Shown: positions 15,072 to 23,971 of the stretch, in pieces | How positions within the stretch are numbered: the stretch's first letter is position 1 | Layout of the letters: the number at the start of each line of letters is the position of its first letter | Origin: Lachnospiraceae oral taxon 107 str. F0167 | GTDB taxonomy: Bacteria; Bacillota; Clostridia; Lachnospirales; Lachnospiraceae | Reading direction: 5' to 3' | DNA length: 47,583 nt | NCBI GenBank assembly: GCA_000209465.1 | Contig: GL890602.1 | Span: 1-47,583 of the forward strand | Position numbers and translations under genes: made by a program | The notes under the pieces: model-generated | Databases searched by the model: none | What the model was told of the DNA's origin: nothing | Seen by the model: the letters and a program-made list of their open reading frames with translations, nothing else

Positions 15072-17612
15072 ATGTTAAAGGAGAAGTATAATATTACCGG
15101 AATGAGCTGTGCCGCATGTTCCGCTAAGGTGGAAAAGGTAGTAGGCAAGCTTGAAGGTGTGGAGAATGTAGCGGTAAATCTTTTGACCAATTCCATGCAG
15201 GTGGAATATAAAGAGGATAAATTAAGCTCAAATGATATAATAAAAAATATAAAAGATGCGGGATACGGTGCATCTCTTGCAAAAAATGAGATAAAAAAAG
15301 AGAAAACCATAAAAAAGACCAATGATGATGCTATAGATTCAATGAAGTTCAGATTGAAGGTATCCATAGTATTTTTGGTTATTTTAATGTATTTCAGTAT
15401 GGGAAGTATGGTGGGACTTCCATTGCCGAAGTTTTTATCTGTAAAGGGAAATCCTGTAGGTTTTGCGTTGACTCAGCTTTTACTTGTACTGCCTGTAATG
15501 TATGTGAACAGGAAATATTATATAAGCGGATTTAAATCACTTTTTCACCTGTCACCGAATATGGACACACTTATTGCAATAGGCACATGTGCGGCATTTT
15601 TTTACGGTGTAATAACAATATATATTATGGGCTATGCTCTAAATAATTCTGATATGAATACGGTTGTGGAATACAGTATGAATCTGTATTTTGAGTCTGT
15701 TTCAATGATTTTGACATTGATAACTTTGGGTAAGTTCTTTGAAACATCATCAAAGGCAAGAACAACCGATGCAATATCAAAGCTTATAGATTTATCACCG
15801 AAGACCGCCAATGTATTGAGAAACGGAGTGGAAGAAAATATTCTTACAGAGGATGTAGCAGTAGGTGATACAGTAATAATAAGACCGGGAGAGAGTATAC
15901 CTGTTGACGGCATTATAATAGAGGGCAACACAAGCGTGGATGAGAGTGCTATTACAGGTGAGAGTATACCGGTGCAAAAAGAGACGGGAGATAAGCTTAT
16001 AGCCGCCACCATCAATAAAAACGGGAGTGTAAGGATAAAAGCTACGGAGGTAGGAGAGGATACAGCTATTTCAAGAATCATAGCTTTGGTGGAGGAGGCA
16101 TCATCATCCAAGGCACCTATTGCAAAGATGGCGGACAAGGTTGCGGGAGTATTTGTACCTGTAGTAATGGGTATTTCTTTGCTGACATTTATAGTGTGGA
16201 TAGCACTGGGATTCGGCTTTTCATTTGCTCTTAATTGTGCAATATCGGTACTTGTTATATCCTGCCCATGTTCACTGGGACTTGCAACTCCGGTGGCTAT
16301 AATGGTCGGAACGGGAAAGGGAGCAGAAAACGGAATACTTATAAAATCGGCAGAAGCTTTGGAAACCACTCACAGTATAGATACTGTTGTACTTGATAAA
16401 ACAGGTACTGTAACGGAGGGTAAGCCTGTAGTTACGGATATTTTAGGATTTGATATAGATGAAAATGAATTTTTAGCATTAGCTGCGGGTGTGGAGAGTG
16501 CTTCAGAGCATCCTTTGGCTGAGGCAATTGTGGAAAAAGCCAAGGAAAAGAGATTGAATATAGTTTCCCCAAAGGAATTTGAGGCGATATCCGGAAGAGG
16601 AATTGTAGCATTTGTAGGTGATTCTAAAATCATTGCAGGAAATGAGCAGGCTGTAAAAGAGCAGTATGGGGATAATGAAAGCCTTTTTGAAGTGTTTAAA
16701 AAAGGAAATGAGCTGGCGGCACAGGGAAAGACACCTATGTATTTTATAAAAGACGGCAAAATGCTTGGAATAATTGCTGTAGCGGATACCATAAAAAAAG
16801 ACAGTAAGGAAGCGATACAGGCTCTTAAAAACAGAAATATTGATGTAATACTTTTAACGGGAGATCATAAAAGTACCGCAACGGCTATTGCAAAACAAGC
16901 CGGTATTAAAAAGGTGATAGCGCAGGTACTTCCGACAGATAAAGAAGAACATATCAGAAAGCTTATGAAAGAGGGGCATAAGGTGGCAATGGTAGGTGAC
17001 GGAATCAATGATTCACCGGCACTTGCAAGAGCCGATGTAGGTATTGCAATAGGTGCAGGAACGGATATTGCGATAGAGAGTGCGGATATAGTGCTGATGC
17101 ACAGCTCTTTAAAGGATGTTGCCACAGCTATCGACCTTAGTAAGGCTGTAATAAGAAATATAAAGCAAAATCTTTTTTGGGCATTCTTTTATAATTCAAT
17201 TGGAATACCATTGGCGGCAGGAGTATTTTATCTTACTTTAGGCTGGAGATTAAGCCCTATGTTCGGAGCGGCGGCAATGGGTATGAGCAGTGTATGTGTG
17301 GTAAGTAATGCTCTCAGACTCAGAGCCTTTAAGCCAAAGGAAATAAAGAAAAACAATACGGAAAATGATGAGATAGAACTCATTGAAAATAATAAGAAAG
17401 AGGATAAAAATATGACAACAGTAATAAATGTAAACGGGATGATGTGTGAGCATTGTAAGGCAAATGTGGAGAAGGTGACAAGAGGAGTAGAAGGTGTCAG
17501 CAATTCATTAGTGAATCTTGAAGCAAAAAATGTTACAATAGAACACAGTGCCGATACTGATTTGGAAAAGGTGAAAAAGGCTATAACAGATGCGGGCTAT
17601 GAGGTTGTATAA
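15072..17612 (+). CDS. copA: Copper-translocating P1B-type ATPase with a fused C-terminal CopZ-like domain
   Basis: 846 residues; exports Cu+ across the membrane. Order: N-terminal metal-binding domain with GMSCAAC (Cys13, Cys16), transmembrane helices, actuator domain (VDESAITGES), transport motif CPC (398-400), phosphorylation motif DKTGT (Asp442), nucleotide domain SEHPLAEAI, GDGINDSPAL, last helices, then a charged linker (about 740-780) and a second complete metal-binding domain with GMMCEHC (Cys792, Cys795). A C-terminal domain of this kind is uncommon and looks like CopZ. Start chosen at 15072 with GAAAGGA upstream. Coupled to csoR by a TAATG overlap. Confidence 0.95.
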   Translation: MLKEKYNITGMSCAACSAKVEKVVGKLEGVENVAVNLLTNSMQVEYKEDKLSSNDIIKNIKDAGYGASLAKNEIKKEKTIKKTNDDAIDSMKFRLKVSIVFLVILMYFSMGSMVGLPLPKFLSVKGNPVGFALTQLLLVLPVMYVNRKYYISGFKSLFHLSPNMDTLIAIGTCAAFFYGVITIYIMGYALNNSDMNTVVEYSMNLYFESVSMILTLITLGKFFETSSKARTTDAISKLIDLSPKTANVLRNGVEENILTEDVAVGDTVIIRPGESIPVDGIIIEGNTSVDESAITGESIPVQKETGDKLIAATINKNGSVRIKATEVGEDTAISRIIALVEEASSSKAPIAKMADKVAGVFVPVVMGISLLTFIVWIALGFGFSFALNCAISVLVISCPCSLGLATPVAIMVGTGKGAENGILIKSAEALETTHSIDTVVLDKTGTVTEGKPVVTDILGFDIDENEFLALAAGVESASEHPLAEAIVEKAKEKRLNIVSPKEFEAISGRGIVAFVGDSKIIAGNEQAVKEQYGDNESLFEVFKKGNELAAQGKTPMYFIKDGKMLGIIAVADTIKKDSKEAIQALKNRNIDVILLTGDHKSTATAIAKQAGIKKVIAQVLPTDKEEHIRKLMKEGHKVAMVGDGINDSPALARADVGIAIGAGTDIAIESADIVLMHSSLKDVATAIDLSKAVIRNIKQNLFWAFFYNSIGIPLAAGVFYLTLGWRLSPMFGAAAMGMSSVCVVSNALRLRAFKPKEIKKNNTENDEIELIENNKKEDKNMTTVINVNGMMCEHCKANVEKVTRGVEGVSNSLVNLEAKNVTIEHSADTDLEKVKKAITDAGYEVV
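17412..17612 (+). CDS. copZ: Possible internal translation product: free CopZ-like copper chaperone
   Basis: Within copA and in the same frame, an ATG at 17412 is preceded by AAAGAGG at 8-base spacing. It would yield 66 residues, MTTVINVNGMMCEHC onward, the exact length and composition of a stand-alone CopZ. The upstream linker is low complexity and charged. This may be a second product of the mRNA or a fossil of gene fusion. Confidence 0.45.
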   Translation: MTTVINVNGMMCEHCKANVEKVTRGVEGVSNSLVNLEAKNVTIEHSADTDLEKVKKAITDAGYEVV

Positions 17613-17884
17613 TGAGAGCCGATTCTAAAACTGTACTGAGGCAGCTAAAGACAGCCAAGGGACAGCTGGAGGGTATTATAAAAATGGTGGAGGAAAACAG
17701 ATACTGTATTGATATATCAAATCAGGTACTTGCCACCAGAGCCCTTTTGGAGAGGACAAATCGGATTATCCTTGAAGCTCATATAGAGGGCTGCATTATG
17801 GATGCGGCTGCTACAGGCAGTGATGAGGAAAGAAAAGAAAAAATATTTGAGCTTTCAAATATGATAAAGAAGATGATGAAATAA
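17612..17884 (+). CDS. csoR: Copper-sensing transcriptional repressor CsoR
   Basis: 90 residues, all helical, DUF156 family. The Cu+ ligands of CsoR are conserved in position and spacing: Cys32, His57 and Cys61 (AHIEGC). It should bind the G-tract palindrome at 14927-14943 and repress its own operon until Cu+ binds. Start and stop overlap its neighbours by single bases (TAATG), so it is translated from the cop mRNA. Confidence 0.94.
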   Translation: MRADSKTVLRQLKTAKGQLEGIIKMVEENRYCIDISNQVLATRALLERTNRIILEAHIEGCIMDAAATGSDEERKEKIFELSNMIKKMMK

Positions 17885-18783
17885 TGGAAAGAGAGATTCT
17901 ATATATAATAGACGGGGAGTATAGGGATATTGCAAGCTTTTTAAAGTCAAAGGGATATTCCTCCTCCAATATTATAGGCTTAAAAAAATATGAAAACGGT
18001 ATAATGCTCAATGGAGTTTGGGCTTATATGAATCAGAAGCCGGAGCTAAATGACCGGCTTCTTGTTCGTGTATGTGAATATAAAAAAAGCGAAAATATAG
18101 TGCCGGTAGATATAAAGCTTGATATAAAATATGAGGATGAGGATATTGTGGTGATAAATAAGCCCGGCGATATGCCCATTCATCCAAGCCTTAATAATTA
18201 TGAGAATTCACTTGCAAATGCCTTGATGCATTATTATAAAGACAAAAACTTTGTTTTCAGATGTATCAACAGACTTGATAAGGACACTACGGGACTGACC
18301 ATTGTGGCAAAGCATTTTTTAAGTGCGGGCATTTTAAATATAGCCATGCAAAAAAGACAGATAAAAAGAGTTTATAATGCTATAGTAAAAGATGAAGGCA
18401 GATTGGCAAAAGAAGGAATTATTGACTTGCCTATAGCCAGAGAAAATGATACCTTAATCAAGAGAAAGGTAAGCGAGGACGGACAAAGAGCTGTTACATA
18501 TTTTAAAATGATTAAGAGGTTCGGAGAGTATTCTCTTATTGAACTGAGACTTGAAACGGGCAGGACTCATCAGATAAGAGTTCATATGAGCCATATAGGT
18601 GCTCCTTTGGCAGGGGATTATCTCTATAATGAAAGCGAGTATGGCAAGAGAAATATAAGGCCTCTGCTACATTCCAAGAGTCTTGATTTTATACATCCCG
18701 TTACAGGAGAAAGAATATATTTGGAATGTGATTTACCTTTGGATTTTAAAGAAAAAATAATGATTGGAAAAGACTATGTTTAG
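17884..18783 (+). CDS. RluA-family pseudouridine synthase
   Basis: 299 residues. Isomerises uridine to pseudouridine in rRNA or tRNA. The catalytic motif is RLDKDTTGLTIVAK with Asp132; C-terminal motifs RTHQIRVHMSHIGAPLAGDYLY and LHSKSLDFIHPVTGE are typical. The N-terminal part (about 1-80) resembles the reduced S4-like domain of RluD. Its ATG overlaps the csoR stop, so it can be co-transcribed with the copper genes, which is probably incidental. The exact target (RluC, D or other) cannot be told. Confidence 0.92.
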   Translation: MEREILYIIDGEYRDIASFLKSKGYSSSNIIGLKKYENGIMLNGVWAYMNQKPELNDRLLVRVCEYKKSENIVPVDIKLDIKYEDEDIVVINKPGDMPIHPSLNNYENSLANALMHYYKDKNFVFRCINRLDKDTTGLTIVAKHFLSAGILNIAMQKRQIKRVYNAIVKDEGRLAKEGIIDLPIARENDTLIKRKVSEDGQRAVTYFKMIKRFGEYSLIELRLETGRTHQIRVHMSHIGAPLAGDYLYNESEYGKRNIRPLLHSKSLDFIHPVTGERIYLECDLPLDFKEKIMIGKDYV

Positions 18784-19624
18784 GATAGAATACCCATATT
18801 TGGATATGAAAAAGATTGCAGACAGCGGTCAGATATTCAGATTTAATGTTTATGATGATGAGTTTAGCCTTGTGGCGGGAGATAAATTGCTTTTTATAAA
18901 GGAAGATAAAAACGGCTATATATTATCCTGTAGCGAAAAAGAGTTTAATGAATTCTGGCTTGATTATTTTGACTTAAGTCTTGACTATGGTGATTTTGAA
19001 AAAAATATACCGGAAACGGATGTATTTTTAAAGGATGCGGCAAAGTATTCATACGGTATAAGGATATTAAATCAGGATAAATGGGAGATGTTGATATCAT
19101 TCATTATTTCACAAAGAAAAAGTATTCCTGCAATAAAATCCTCTATTGAAAAACTTGCAAAGGTCTATGGCAAAAAAATAGATATGAAAATACCTGAATT
19201 TATTAAAAATATTGATGCCGATACGGAGTTTTATACATTCCCCACACCAAAGGAACTTGCAAATGCGGATATAGAAGCTTTAAATGCCTGCTCACTGGGA
19301 TACAGAAGCCCTTATATTGAGGCAAGTGCAAAAGCGGTATATAGAAAAGATATAGATCTTAATGCTATTGACTCACTTGATGATGAGGAACTCTTAAAAG
19401 CATTGATGAGTCTAAAGGGTGTGGGTATAAAGGTGGCAAATTGTGTGGCATTATTCGGATATCACAGGATAGCCGCCTTCCCTATAGATGTGTGGATAAA
19501 GAGGATGATTGATGAACATTATGACGGAGAATTTCCTTTGGAATTGTATAAAGGATATGCCGGAGTTATTCAACAATATATTTTTTATTATGGCAGAGAA
19601 AGTGCGAAACATAGTAGTAATTAG
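18776..19624 (+). CDS. 8-oxoguanine DNA glycosylase, OGG1 type
   Basis: Removes 8-oxoguanine from DNA and nicks the strand. The helix-hairpin-helix motif LKGVGIKVANCVALF carries the catalytic Lys219, and Asp238 lies in AAFPIDVW; the 19-residue distance equals that between Lys249 and Asp268 of human OGG1. The N-terminal half (KIADSGQIFRFNVYDDEF) matches the OGG_N domain. 282 residues. I start at the ATG at 18776, which overlaps the RluA stop; an in-frame TTG at 18764 is an alternative. Confidence 0.9.
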   Translation: MFRIEYPYLDMKKIADSGQIFRFNVYDDEFSLVAGDKLLFIKEDKNGYILSCSEKEFNEFWLDYFDLSLDYGDFEKNIPETDVFLKDAAKYSYGIRILNQDKWEMLISFIISQRKSIPAIKSSIEKLAKVYGKKIDMKIPEFIKNIDADTEFYTFPTPKELANADIEALNACSLGYRSPYIEASAKAVYRKDIDLNAIDSLDDEELLKALMSLKGVGIKVANCVALFGYHRIAAFPIDVWIKRMIDEHYDGEFPLELYKGYAGVIQQYIFYYGRESAKHSSN

Positions 19625-19695
19625 ACCGAAAATTTGCTATTATATTACCATATGAAAAAGTTAAAAAGGGACTGATTTCCCATGAAAGGAGCATT

Positions 19696-21411
19696 ATGAA
19701 CGAACTTACAAAAAAAGCTTATGAGACATGGAAGAATGCCGAACTTAGCGATGAGGCTCTTAGAAAAGAACTTGCATCTATTGCAAATGATGAAGAGGCT
19801 ATCAATGACAGATTTTATAAGGAATTGGCATTCGGTACCGGAGGTCTTAGAGGTGTGCTTGGCGTGGGAAGCAACAGAATGAATATTTACACTGTAGGCA
19901 AGGCAAGCAGAGGACTGGCAAATTATATAAATTCAGTATCAAAATCACCAAAACTTGCAATAGCTTATGACAGCAGAAATAATTCCGATGTATTTGCAAG
20001 AAGGGCAGCAAGTGTATTTGCAGGTGCGGGAATAAAGGTACATATCTGGAAAGAGCTTATGCCTACACCGGCACTTTCCTTTGCGGTAAGAGAGCTTGGA
20101 TGCGACGGCGGTATAATGGTTACAGCCAGCCATAATCCGGCAAAGTATAACGGCTATAAGGTATATGGTGCTGACGGCTGTCAGATAGCAAATGAGGCTG
20201 CTGACAGGATACTTGATGAAATCAATAATGTAGATACTTTCTCCGATTATAAGCTTGTGGACTTTGAAGAGGGACTTAAGTCGGGTATTATAGAGTATGT
20301 AAGTGAAGATACATTTAATGCCTTTATAGATGCGGTTTCAACACAGACCTTTATAGGTGATGATATTGTTAAGAATGTAAAGATTGCTTATACACCGCTT
20401 TATGGAACAGGGCTTAGATCGGTTACCACCTGCCTTAAGAAAAACGGCTTTACAAATATAGAGGTTGTAAAGGAGCAGGCAACTCCAAACGGAGACTTCC
20501 CGACCTGTCCATATCCGAACCCCGAGATAAGAGAAGCACTTGAAGTAGGCTTAAATGTAGCTAAAGAAGTGGGCGCGGATATTCTTATTGCAACAGATCC
20601 TGACTGTGACAGAGTGGGTATTGCCGTAAAGCAAAATGATGATTTCAGACTGTTCTCAGGTAATGAAGTGGGAGTTTTACTTACAGATTTTATTGCAAAG
20701 AGAAAAGTGGCTATGGGAATTATGCCAAAGAAGCCTGTAGTTGTAAAAACAATTGTTACTACAGATCTTGTAAACAGAGTTGCAGACGACTATGGCATAG
20801 AGACAAGAGATGTGCTTACAGGATTTAAATATATCGGAGATCAGATTGCAAATCTTGAAAAAGACGGTGAAGTGTACAGATATCTTCTCGGTTTTGAGGA
20901 GAGCTACGGATATCTTTCAGGCAGCTATGTAAGAGATAAGGATGCGGTAAACGGTGCATATCTGATTGCACAGATGTTTGCATACTATAAGGCACAGAAT
21001 AAGTCCTTACTTGAGGTGCTTGACGGATTGTATGAAAAATACGGATATTATCTGAATACACTTTATTCATTTGAGTTTGAAGGTGAGAGCGGAATGAAGA
21101 AGATGGATGCGATAATGGATACTTTCAGAAATAATATTCCAAAGGATATTGCAGGAGTAAAGATTTTAGAGGTAAGAGATTATGAGACTTCCACTCAGAC
21201 AAATCTTGCTACAGGTGAGAAAAAGCCGATAGATTTACCGAAGTCAAATGTTATCAAGTATATACTCGAGGGCAATTCATCAGCGGTACTCAGACCTTCA
21301 GGTACAGAGCCGAAGTTAAAGCTTTATCTTGCTATAAGTAGCGAGAATGAAGCAAGCGCAAGAGAGCTTGAGAGTAAGATATCAAATGAGGTAAAAAAGA
21401 GTTTAGCTTAA
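19696..21411 (+). CDS. pgcA: Phosphoglucomutase / phosphomannomutase (PgcA type)
   Basis: 571 residues, the size of the Firmicute PgcA group. Interconverts glucose 1- and 6-phosphate, feeding UDP-glucose, wall polymers and glycolipids. The phosphoserine loop is TASHNP with Ser145; the metal loop is DPDCDR, the sugar loop GFEESYGY, and the phosphate loop RPSGTEPKLKLY. AAAGGAG precedes the ATG. Single gene ended by a strong hairpin. Confidence 0.95.
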   Translation: MNELTKKAYETWKNAELSDEALRKELASIANDEEAINDRFYKELAFGTGGLRGVLGVGSNRMNIYTVGKASRGLANYINSVSKSPKLAIAYDSRNNSDVFARRAASVFAGAGIKVHIWKELMPTPALSFAVRELGCDGGIMVTASHNPAKYNGYKVYGADGCQIANEAADRILDEINNVDTFSDYKLVDFEEGLKSGIIEYVSEDTFNAFIDAVSTQTFIGDDIVKNVKIAYTPLYGTGLRSVTTCLKKNGFTNIEVVKEQATPNGDFPTCPYPNPEIREALEVGLNVAKEVGADILIATDPDCDRVGIAVKQNDDFRLFSGNEVGVLLTDFIAKRKVAMGIMPKKPVVVKTIVTTDLVNRVADDYGIETRDVLTGFKYIGDQIANLEKDGEVYRYLLGFEESYGYLSGSYVRDKDAVNGAYLIAQMFAYYKAQNKSLLEVLDGLYEKYGYYLNTLYSFEFEGESGMKKMDAIMDTFRNNIPKDIAGVKILEVRDYETSTQTNLATGEKKPIDLPKSNVIKYILEGNSSAVLRPSGTEPKLKLYLAISSENEASARELESKISNEVKKSLA

Positions 21412-21416
21412 ATTTT

Positions 21417-21443
21417 AAGAGGCTGTGAAGGCAGCCTCTTTTT
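21417..21443 (+). terminator. Terminator of pgcA
   Basis: AAGAGGCTG (21417-21425), loop TGAAGG, CAGCCTCTT (21432-21440), then T. Confidence 0.88.
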
Positions 21444-21467
21444 CATGCTTAAATATATGATTTTTGC

Positions 21468-21496
21468 TTGCAATTTAAAATTCATTATGCTATCAT
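21468..21496 (+). promoter_or_regulatory. Promoter of the ACT-hom operon
   Basis: TTGCAA (21468-21473), 17 bases, TATCAT (21491-21496), 38 bases before the start codon. Confidence 0.6.
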
Positions 21497-21533
21497 TATG
21501 CGGTAGACGAACAGATGTATTTTAGGGGCGAAC

Positions 21534-21977
21534 ATGGAGCAAAATATCAAATATTATGTTGTAAAAGATAAAGCAATACCTGAGGTGCTTATTAAGGTGG
21601 TTGAAGCCAAAAGGCTGTTGACTGCGGATAAAATGATGACTGTAAAAGAAGCTACGGATAAATGTGGCATAAGCAGGAGTTCATTTTACAAGTACAAAGA
21701 TGATATATTTCCATTTGATGATTCTTCAAAAGGAAGAAATATAACCCTTTCAATTCAAATGTCTGATGAATTAGGTCTGCTGTCGGAGCTTTTGGCAGTG
21801 GTTGCAAAATATCATGCAAATATACTGACAATACATCAAACAATACCGGTAAGCGGTGTGGCGACGATTTCTCTGTCCATTGAGGTATTAAAGGATACGG
21901 GAGATTTATCGAGTATGGTGGATGAAATCGGAAATTTGAACGGCATCTTTGATATAAAAATATTGGCTAGGGAGTAA
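21534..21977 (+). CDS. ACT domain protein, UPF0735/PheB type
   Basis: 147 residues. An N-terminal helical part with an HTH-like stretch (VKEATDKCGISRSSFYKYKD, about 38-57) is followed by an ACT domain (about 70-147, ITLSIQMSDELGLLSELLAVVAKYHANI). Proteins of this group lie next to homoserine dehydrogenase or prephenate dehydratase and are thought to sense an amino acid; no enzyme activity is known. It ends 3 bases before hom, so it may regulate threonine/methionine synthesis. Confidence 0.88.
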   Translation: MEQNIKYYVVKDKAIPEVLIKVVEAKRLLTADKMMTVKEATDKCGISRSSFYKYKDDIFPFDDSSKGRNITLSIQMSDELGLLSELLAVVAKYHANILTIHQTIPVSGVATISLSIEVLKDTGDLSSMVDEIGNLNGIFDIKILARE

Positions 21978-21980
21978 AAT

Positions 21981-23198
21981 ATGTTTAGTGTTGCGATATT
22001 AGGATTTGGAACGGTAGGTTCGGGCGTATATGAAGTTATAAAAGAAAATAATGCACTTTTAAAGGAAAAGACAGGTGAGGAGATAGCCGTAAAAAAGATA
22101 CTTGACCTTAGAGAGTTTCCGGGAAGTGAGTGGGAAAGCTTAATGGTGCATGATATAAAGGAAATTATAGAGGATAAAAATATAGATGTGGTAGTGGAAA
22201 CTATGGGAGGAACATCTCCGGCATTTGAGTTTGTAAGAGATGCACTGCTTTCAGGCAAGCATGTTACCACATCAAATAAGGCTTTGGTCGCTGCACATGG
22301 TACCGAGCTTTTAAAGATTGCAAGAGAAAGAAATGTGAACTTTTTCTTTGAGGCAAGTGTCGGTGGAGGTATTCCGATTATAAGAACATTGACTGAGAGC
22401 TATGCCGGTGAACATTTTAAAGAGATTACAGGTATATTAAACGGTACTACAAATTATATACTTACAAAGATGGATGCCGAGGGTGAGAGCTTTGAAAAGG
22501 CATTATCAACCGCACAGGAGCTTGGATATGCCGAGAGAAATCCGGAGGCGGATGTGGAAGGGCATGATACCTGCAGAAAGATAGCTATACTCTCTTCACT
22601 TGCCACAGGAAAGGGAGTTAACTTTGAGGATATATATACTGAGGGTATCACAAAGATAGATACTACAGATTTTGAATATGCCAAGGCTTTACATACATCT
22701 ATAAAGCTTTGCGGTGATGCAAAGTTTGAAGACGGAAAAGTTTATGCATTTGTGGCACCTGTAATGGTGGAGCATAATCATCCTTTGTTTATGGTAAATG
22801 ATGTATTTAACGGCATTATGGTGGAAGGAAATATGCTCGGAAAGAGTATGCTCTATGGCAGCGGCGCAGGTAAATTACCTACTGCAAGTGCCGTAGTTGC
22901 AGATATAGTTGCTATAACAAAGAATAAAAATGAAAATGTGGCATTTGGCTGGGGTGAGAAAAAACAGGAAGTTGTAGATATGAAAGAGACAAGCCACAGA
23001 TACTTTGTCAGATTTATGGGAAGAGACGGAGAGTTTATAGCAAAATGTAAATCGGAATTTAATGATGCTAAAGAGGTATATCTGGACGGCAAGGATGAAT
23101 TCGCTTTGATAACCGGAGTAATTAAGGAAAAAGATTTCCTTAATGCTTTGAATAATCTAAGCGGTGTGATAAAATATATAAGAACAAAGATAGTTTAG
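21981..23198 (+). CDS. hom: Homoserine dehydrogenase
   Basis: Reduces aspartate semialdehyde to homoserine, the branch point to threonine and methionine. 405 residues: NAD(P)-binding GFGTVGSG (8-15), the catalytic domain with GGGIPIIRTL, GILNGTTNYILTKM and the ADVEGHDTCRKIAILS substrate region, and a C-terminal ACT domain (about 325-405, YFVRFMGRDGEFIAKC) for feedback control. Coupled to the ACT protein upstream. Confidence 0.96.
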   Translation: MFSVAILGFGTVGSGVYEVIKENNALLKEKTGEEIAVKKILDLREFPGSEWESLMVHDIKEIIEDKNIDVVVETMGGTSPAFEFVRDALLSGKHVTTSNKALVAAHGTELLKIARERNVNFFFEASVGGGIPIIRTLTESYAGEHFKEITGILNGTTNYILTKMDAEGESFEKALSTAQELGYAERNPEADVEGHDTCRKIAILSSLATGKGVNFEDIYTEGITKIDTTDFEYAKALHTSIKLCGDAKFEDGKVYAFVAPVMVEHNHPLFMVNDVFNGIMVEGNMLGKSMLYGSGAGKLPTASAVVADIVAITKNKNENVAFGWGEKKQEVVDMKETSHRYFVRFMGRDGEFIAKCKSEFNDAKEVYLDGKDEFALITGVIKEKDFLNALNNLSGVIKYIRTKIV

Positions 23199-23203
23199 TT
23201 TTA

Positions 23204-23228
23204 TTGGCACTACCATTGGTGGTGCCAA
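23204..23228 (+). terminator. Hairpin after hom
   Basis: TTGGCACTACC pairs with GGTGGTGCCAA around a 3-base loop (one G-U pair). The T tract is poor (ATTATATT), so it may be a weak terminator or a processing site between hom and the DUF2752 gene. Confidence 0.55.
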
Positions 23229-23243
23229 ATTATATTAGAGAAG

Positions 23244-23588
23244 ATGATAGATAAAATATTTGAAAAAATTGGGGATTTTATGTACCCCTGCGTATTTCAT
23301 GAAATGACGGGACTTTATTGTCCGGGATGCGGTGCCACGAGGTCATTAAGATTTCTGGTAAGAGGAAATATATGGAAAAGCTTTATTTATAACCCTATAA
23401 TACTTTATATGCTTATATCAACTTTTATTTTTTTTGTTTTTGTAGTAAAGTATAAGATTAGTGGTAAAAGTCTGAATAAGGACAAAATTATTTTACCAAT
23501 GTTATATGTAGGTGTTGTCGTATTGATTTTAAACTGGATTATAAAGGACTGGTTTTTGATTTTTAAAGGCATTGACCTGCTTAAATAG
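23244..23588 (+). CDS. DUF2752 family membrane protein
   Basis: 114 residues with two or three hydrophobic segments. The family signature is clear: PCVFHEMTGLYCPGCGATRSL, with two cysteines in CPGC, followed by FIYNPIILYML. The function is unknown; it sits in the cytoplasmic membrane. It is followed by another small membrane protein gene 13 bases later. Confidence 0.85.
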   Translation: MIDKIFEKIGDFMYPCVFHEMTGLYCPGCGATRSLRFLVRGNIWKSFIYNPIILYMLISTFIFFVFVVKYKISGKSLNKDKIILPMLYVGVVVLILNWIIKDWFLIFKGIDLLK

Positions 23589-23601
23589 ACGGGGATTACA
23601 G

Positions 23602-23955
23602 ATGAAAAATACTGAAGATATTGCAAAAAAGAGATGGGAAAACAGAGCCGTTGTATTTGGGATAGTTTCCATACTGTCAAATATGTGTGCGCTCCCTACC
23701 TCGGGAGTACCGATGGGTATTCCTATAGGCATATTCTCCATTGCCTTTGCCATTATATCGGCAAAGGGAGGTATCAGAGGAAGAGCAATTGCCGGAATAA
23801 TTACGGGAATGATTGGGATAATGATGGGACTTATTGTATACGCTATGATACTTTTTGTTGTGGTTCAATTAAAAGATCAGAGGATATTAAGTCAGTTTAA
23901 ACCGGAGCAGATTAAAATTATACAGGATTATATCCAATTGTATATAGCACATTGA
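23602..23955 (+). CDS. Small membrane protein, DUF4190-like
   Basis: 117 residues. After a short polar start (MKNTEDIAKKRWENR) two hydrophobic helices flank a Gly/Ile-rich turn, GVPMGIPIGIFSIAFAIISAKGG ... IAGIITGMIGIMMGLIVYAM when read across the gene, the pattern of DUF4190 proteins. I chose the ATG at 23602; an upstream in-frame ATG would overlap the DUF2752 gene. No function is known. Confidence 0.7.
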   Translation: MKNTEDIAKKRWENRAVVFGIVSILSNMCALPTSGVPMGIPIGIFSIAFAIISAKGGIRGRAIAGIITGMIGIMMGLIVYAMILFVVVQLKDQRILSQFKPEQIKIIQDYIQLYIAH

Positions 23956-23971
23956 TAAAGAGGAGGCAAAT

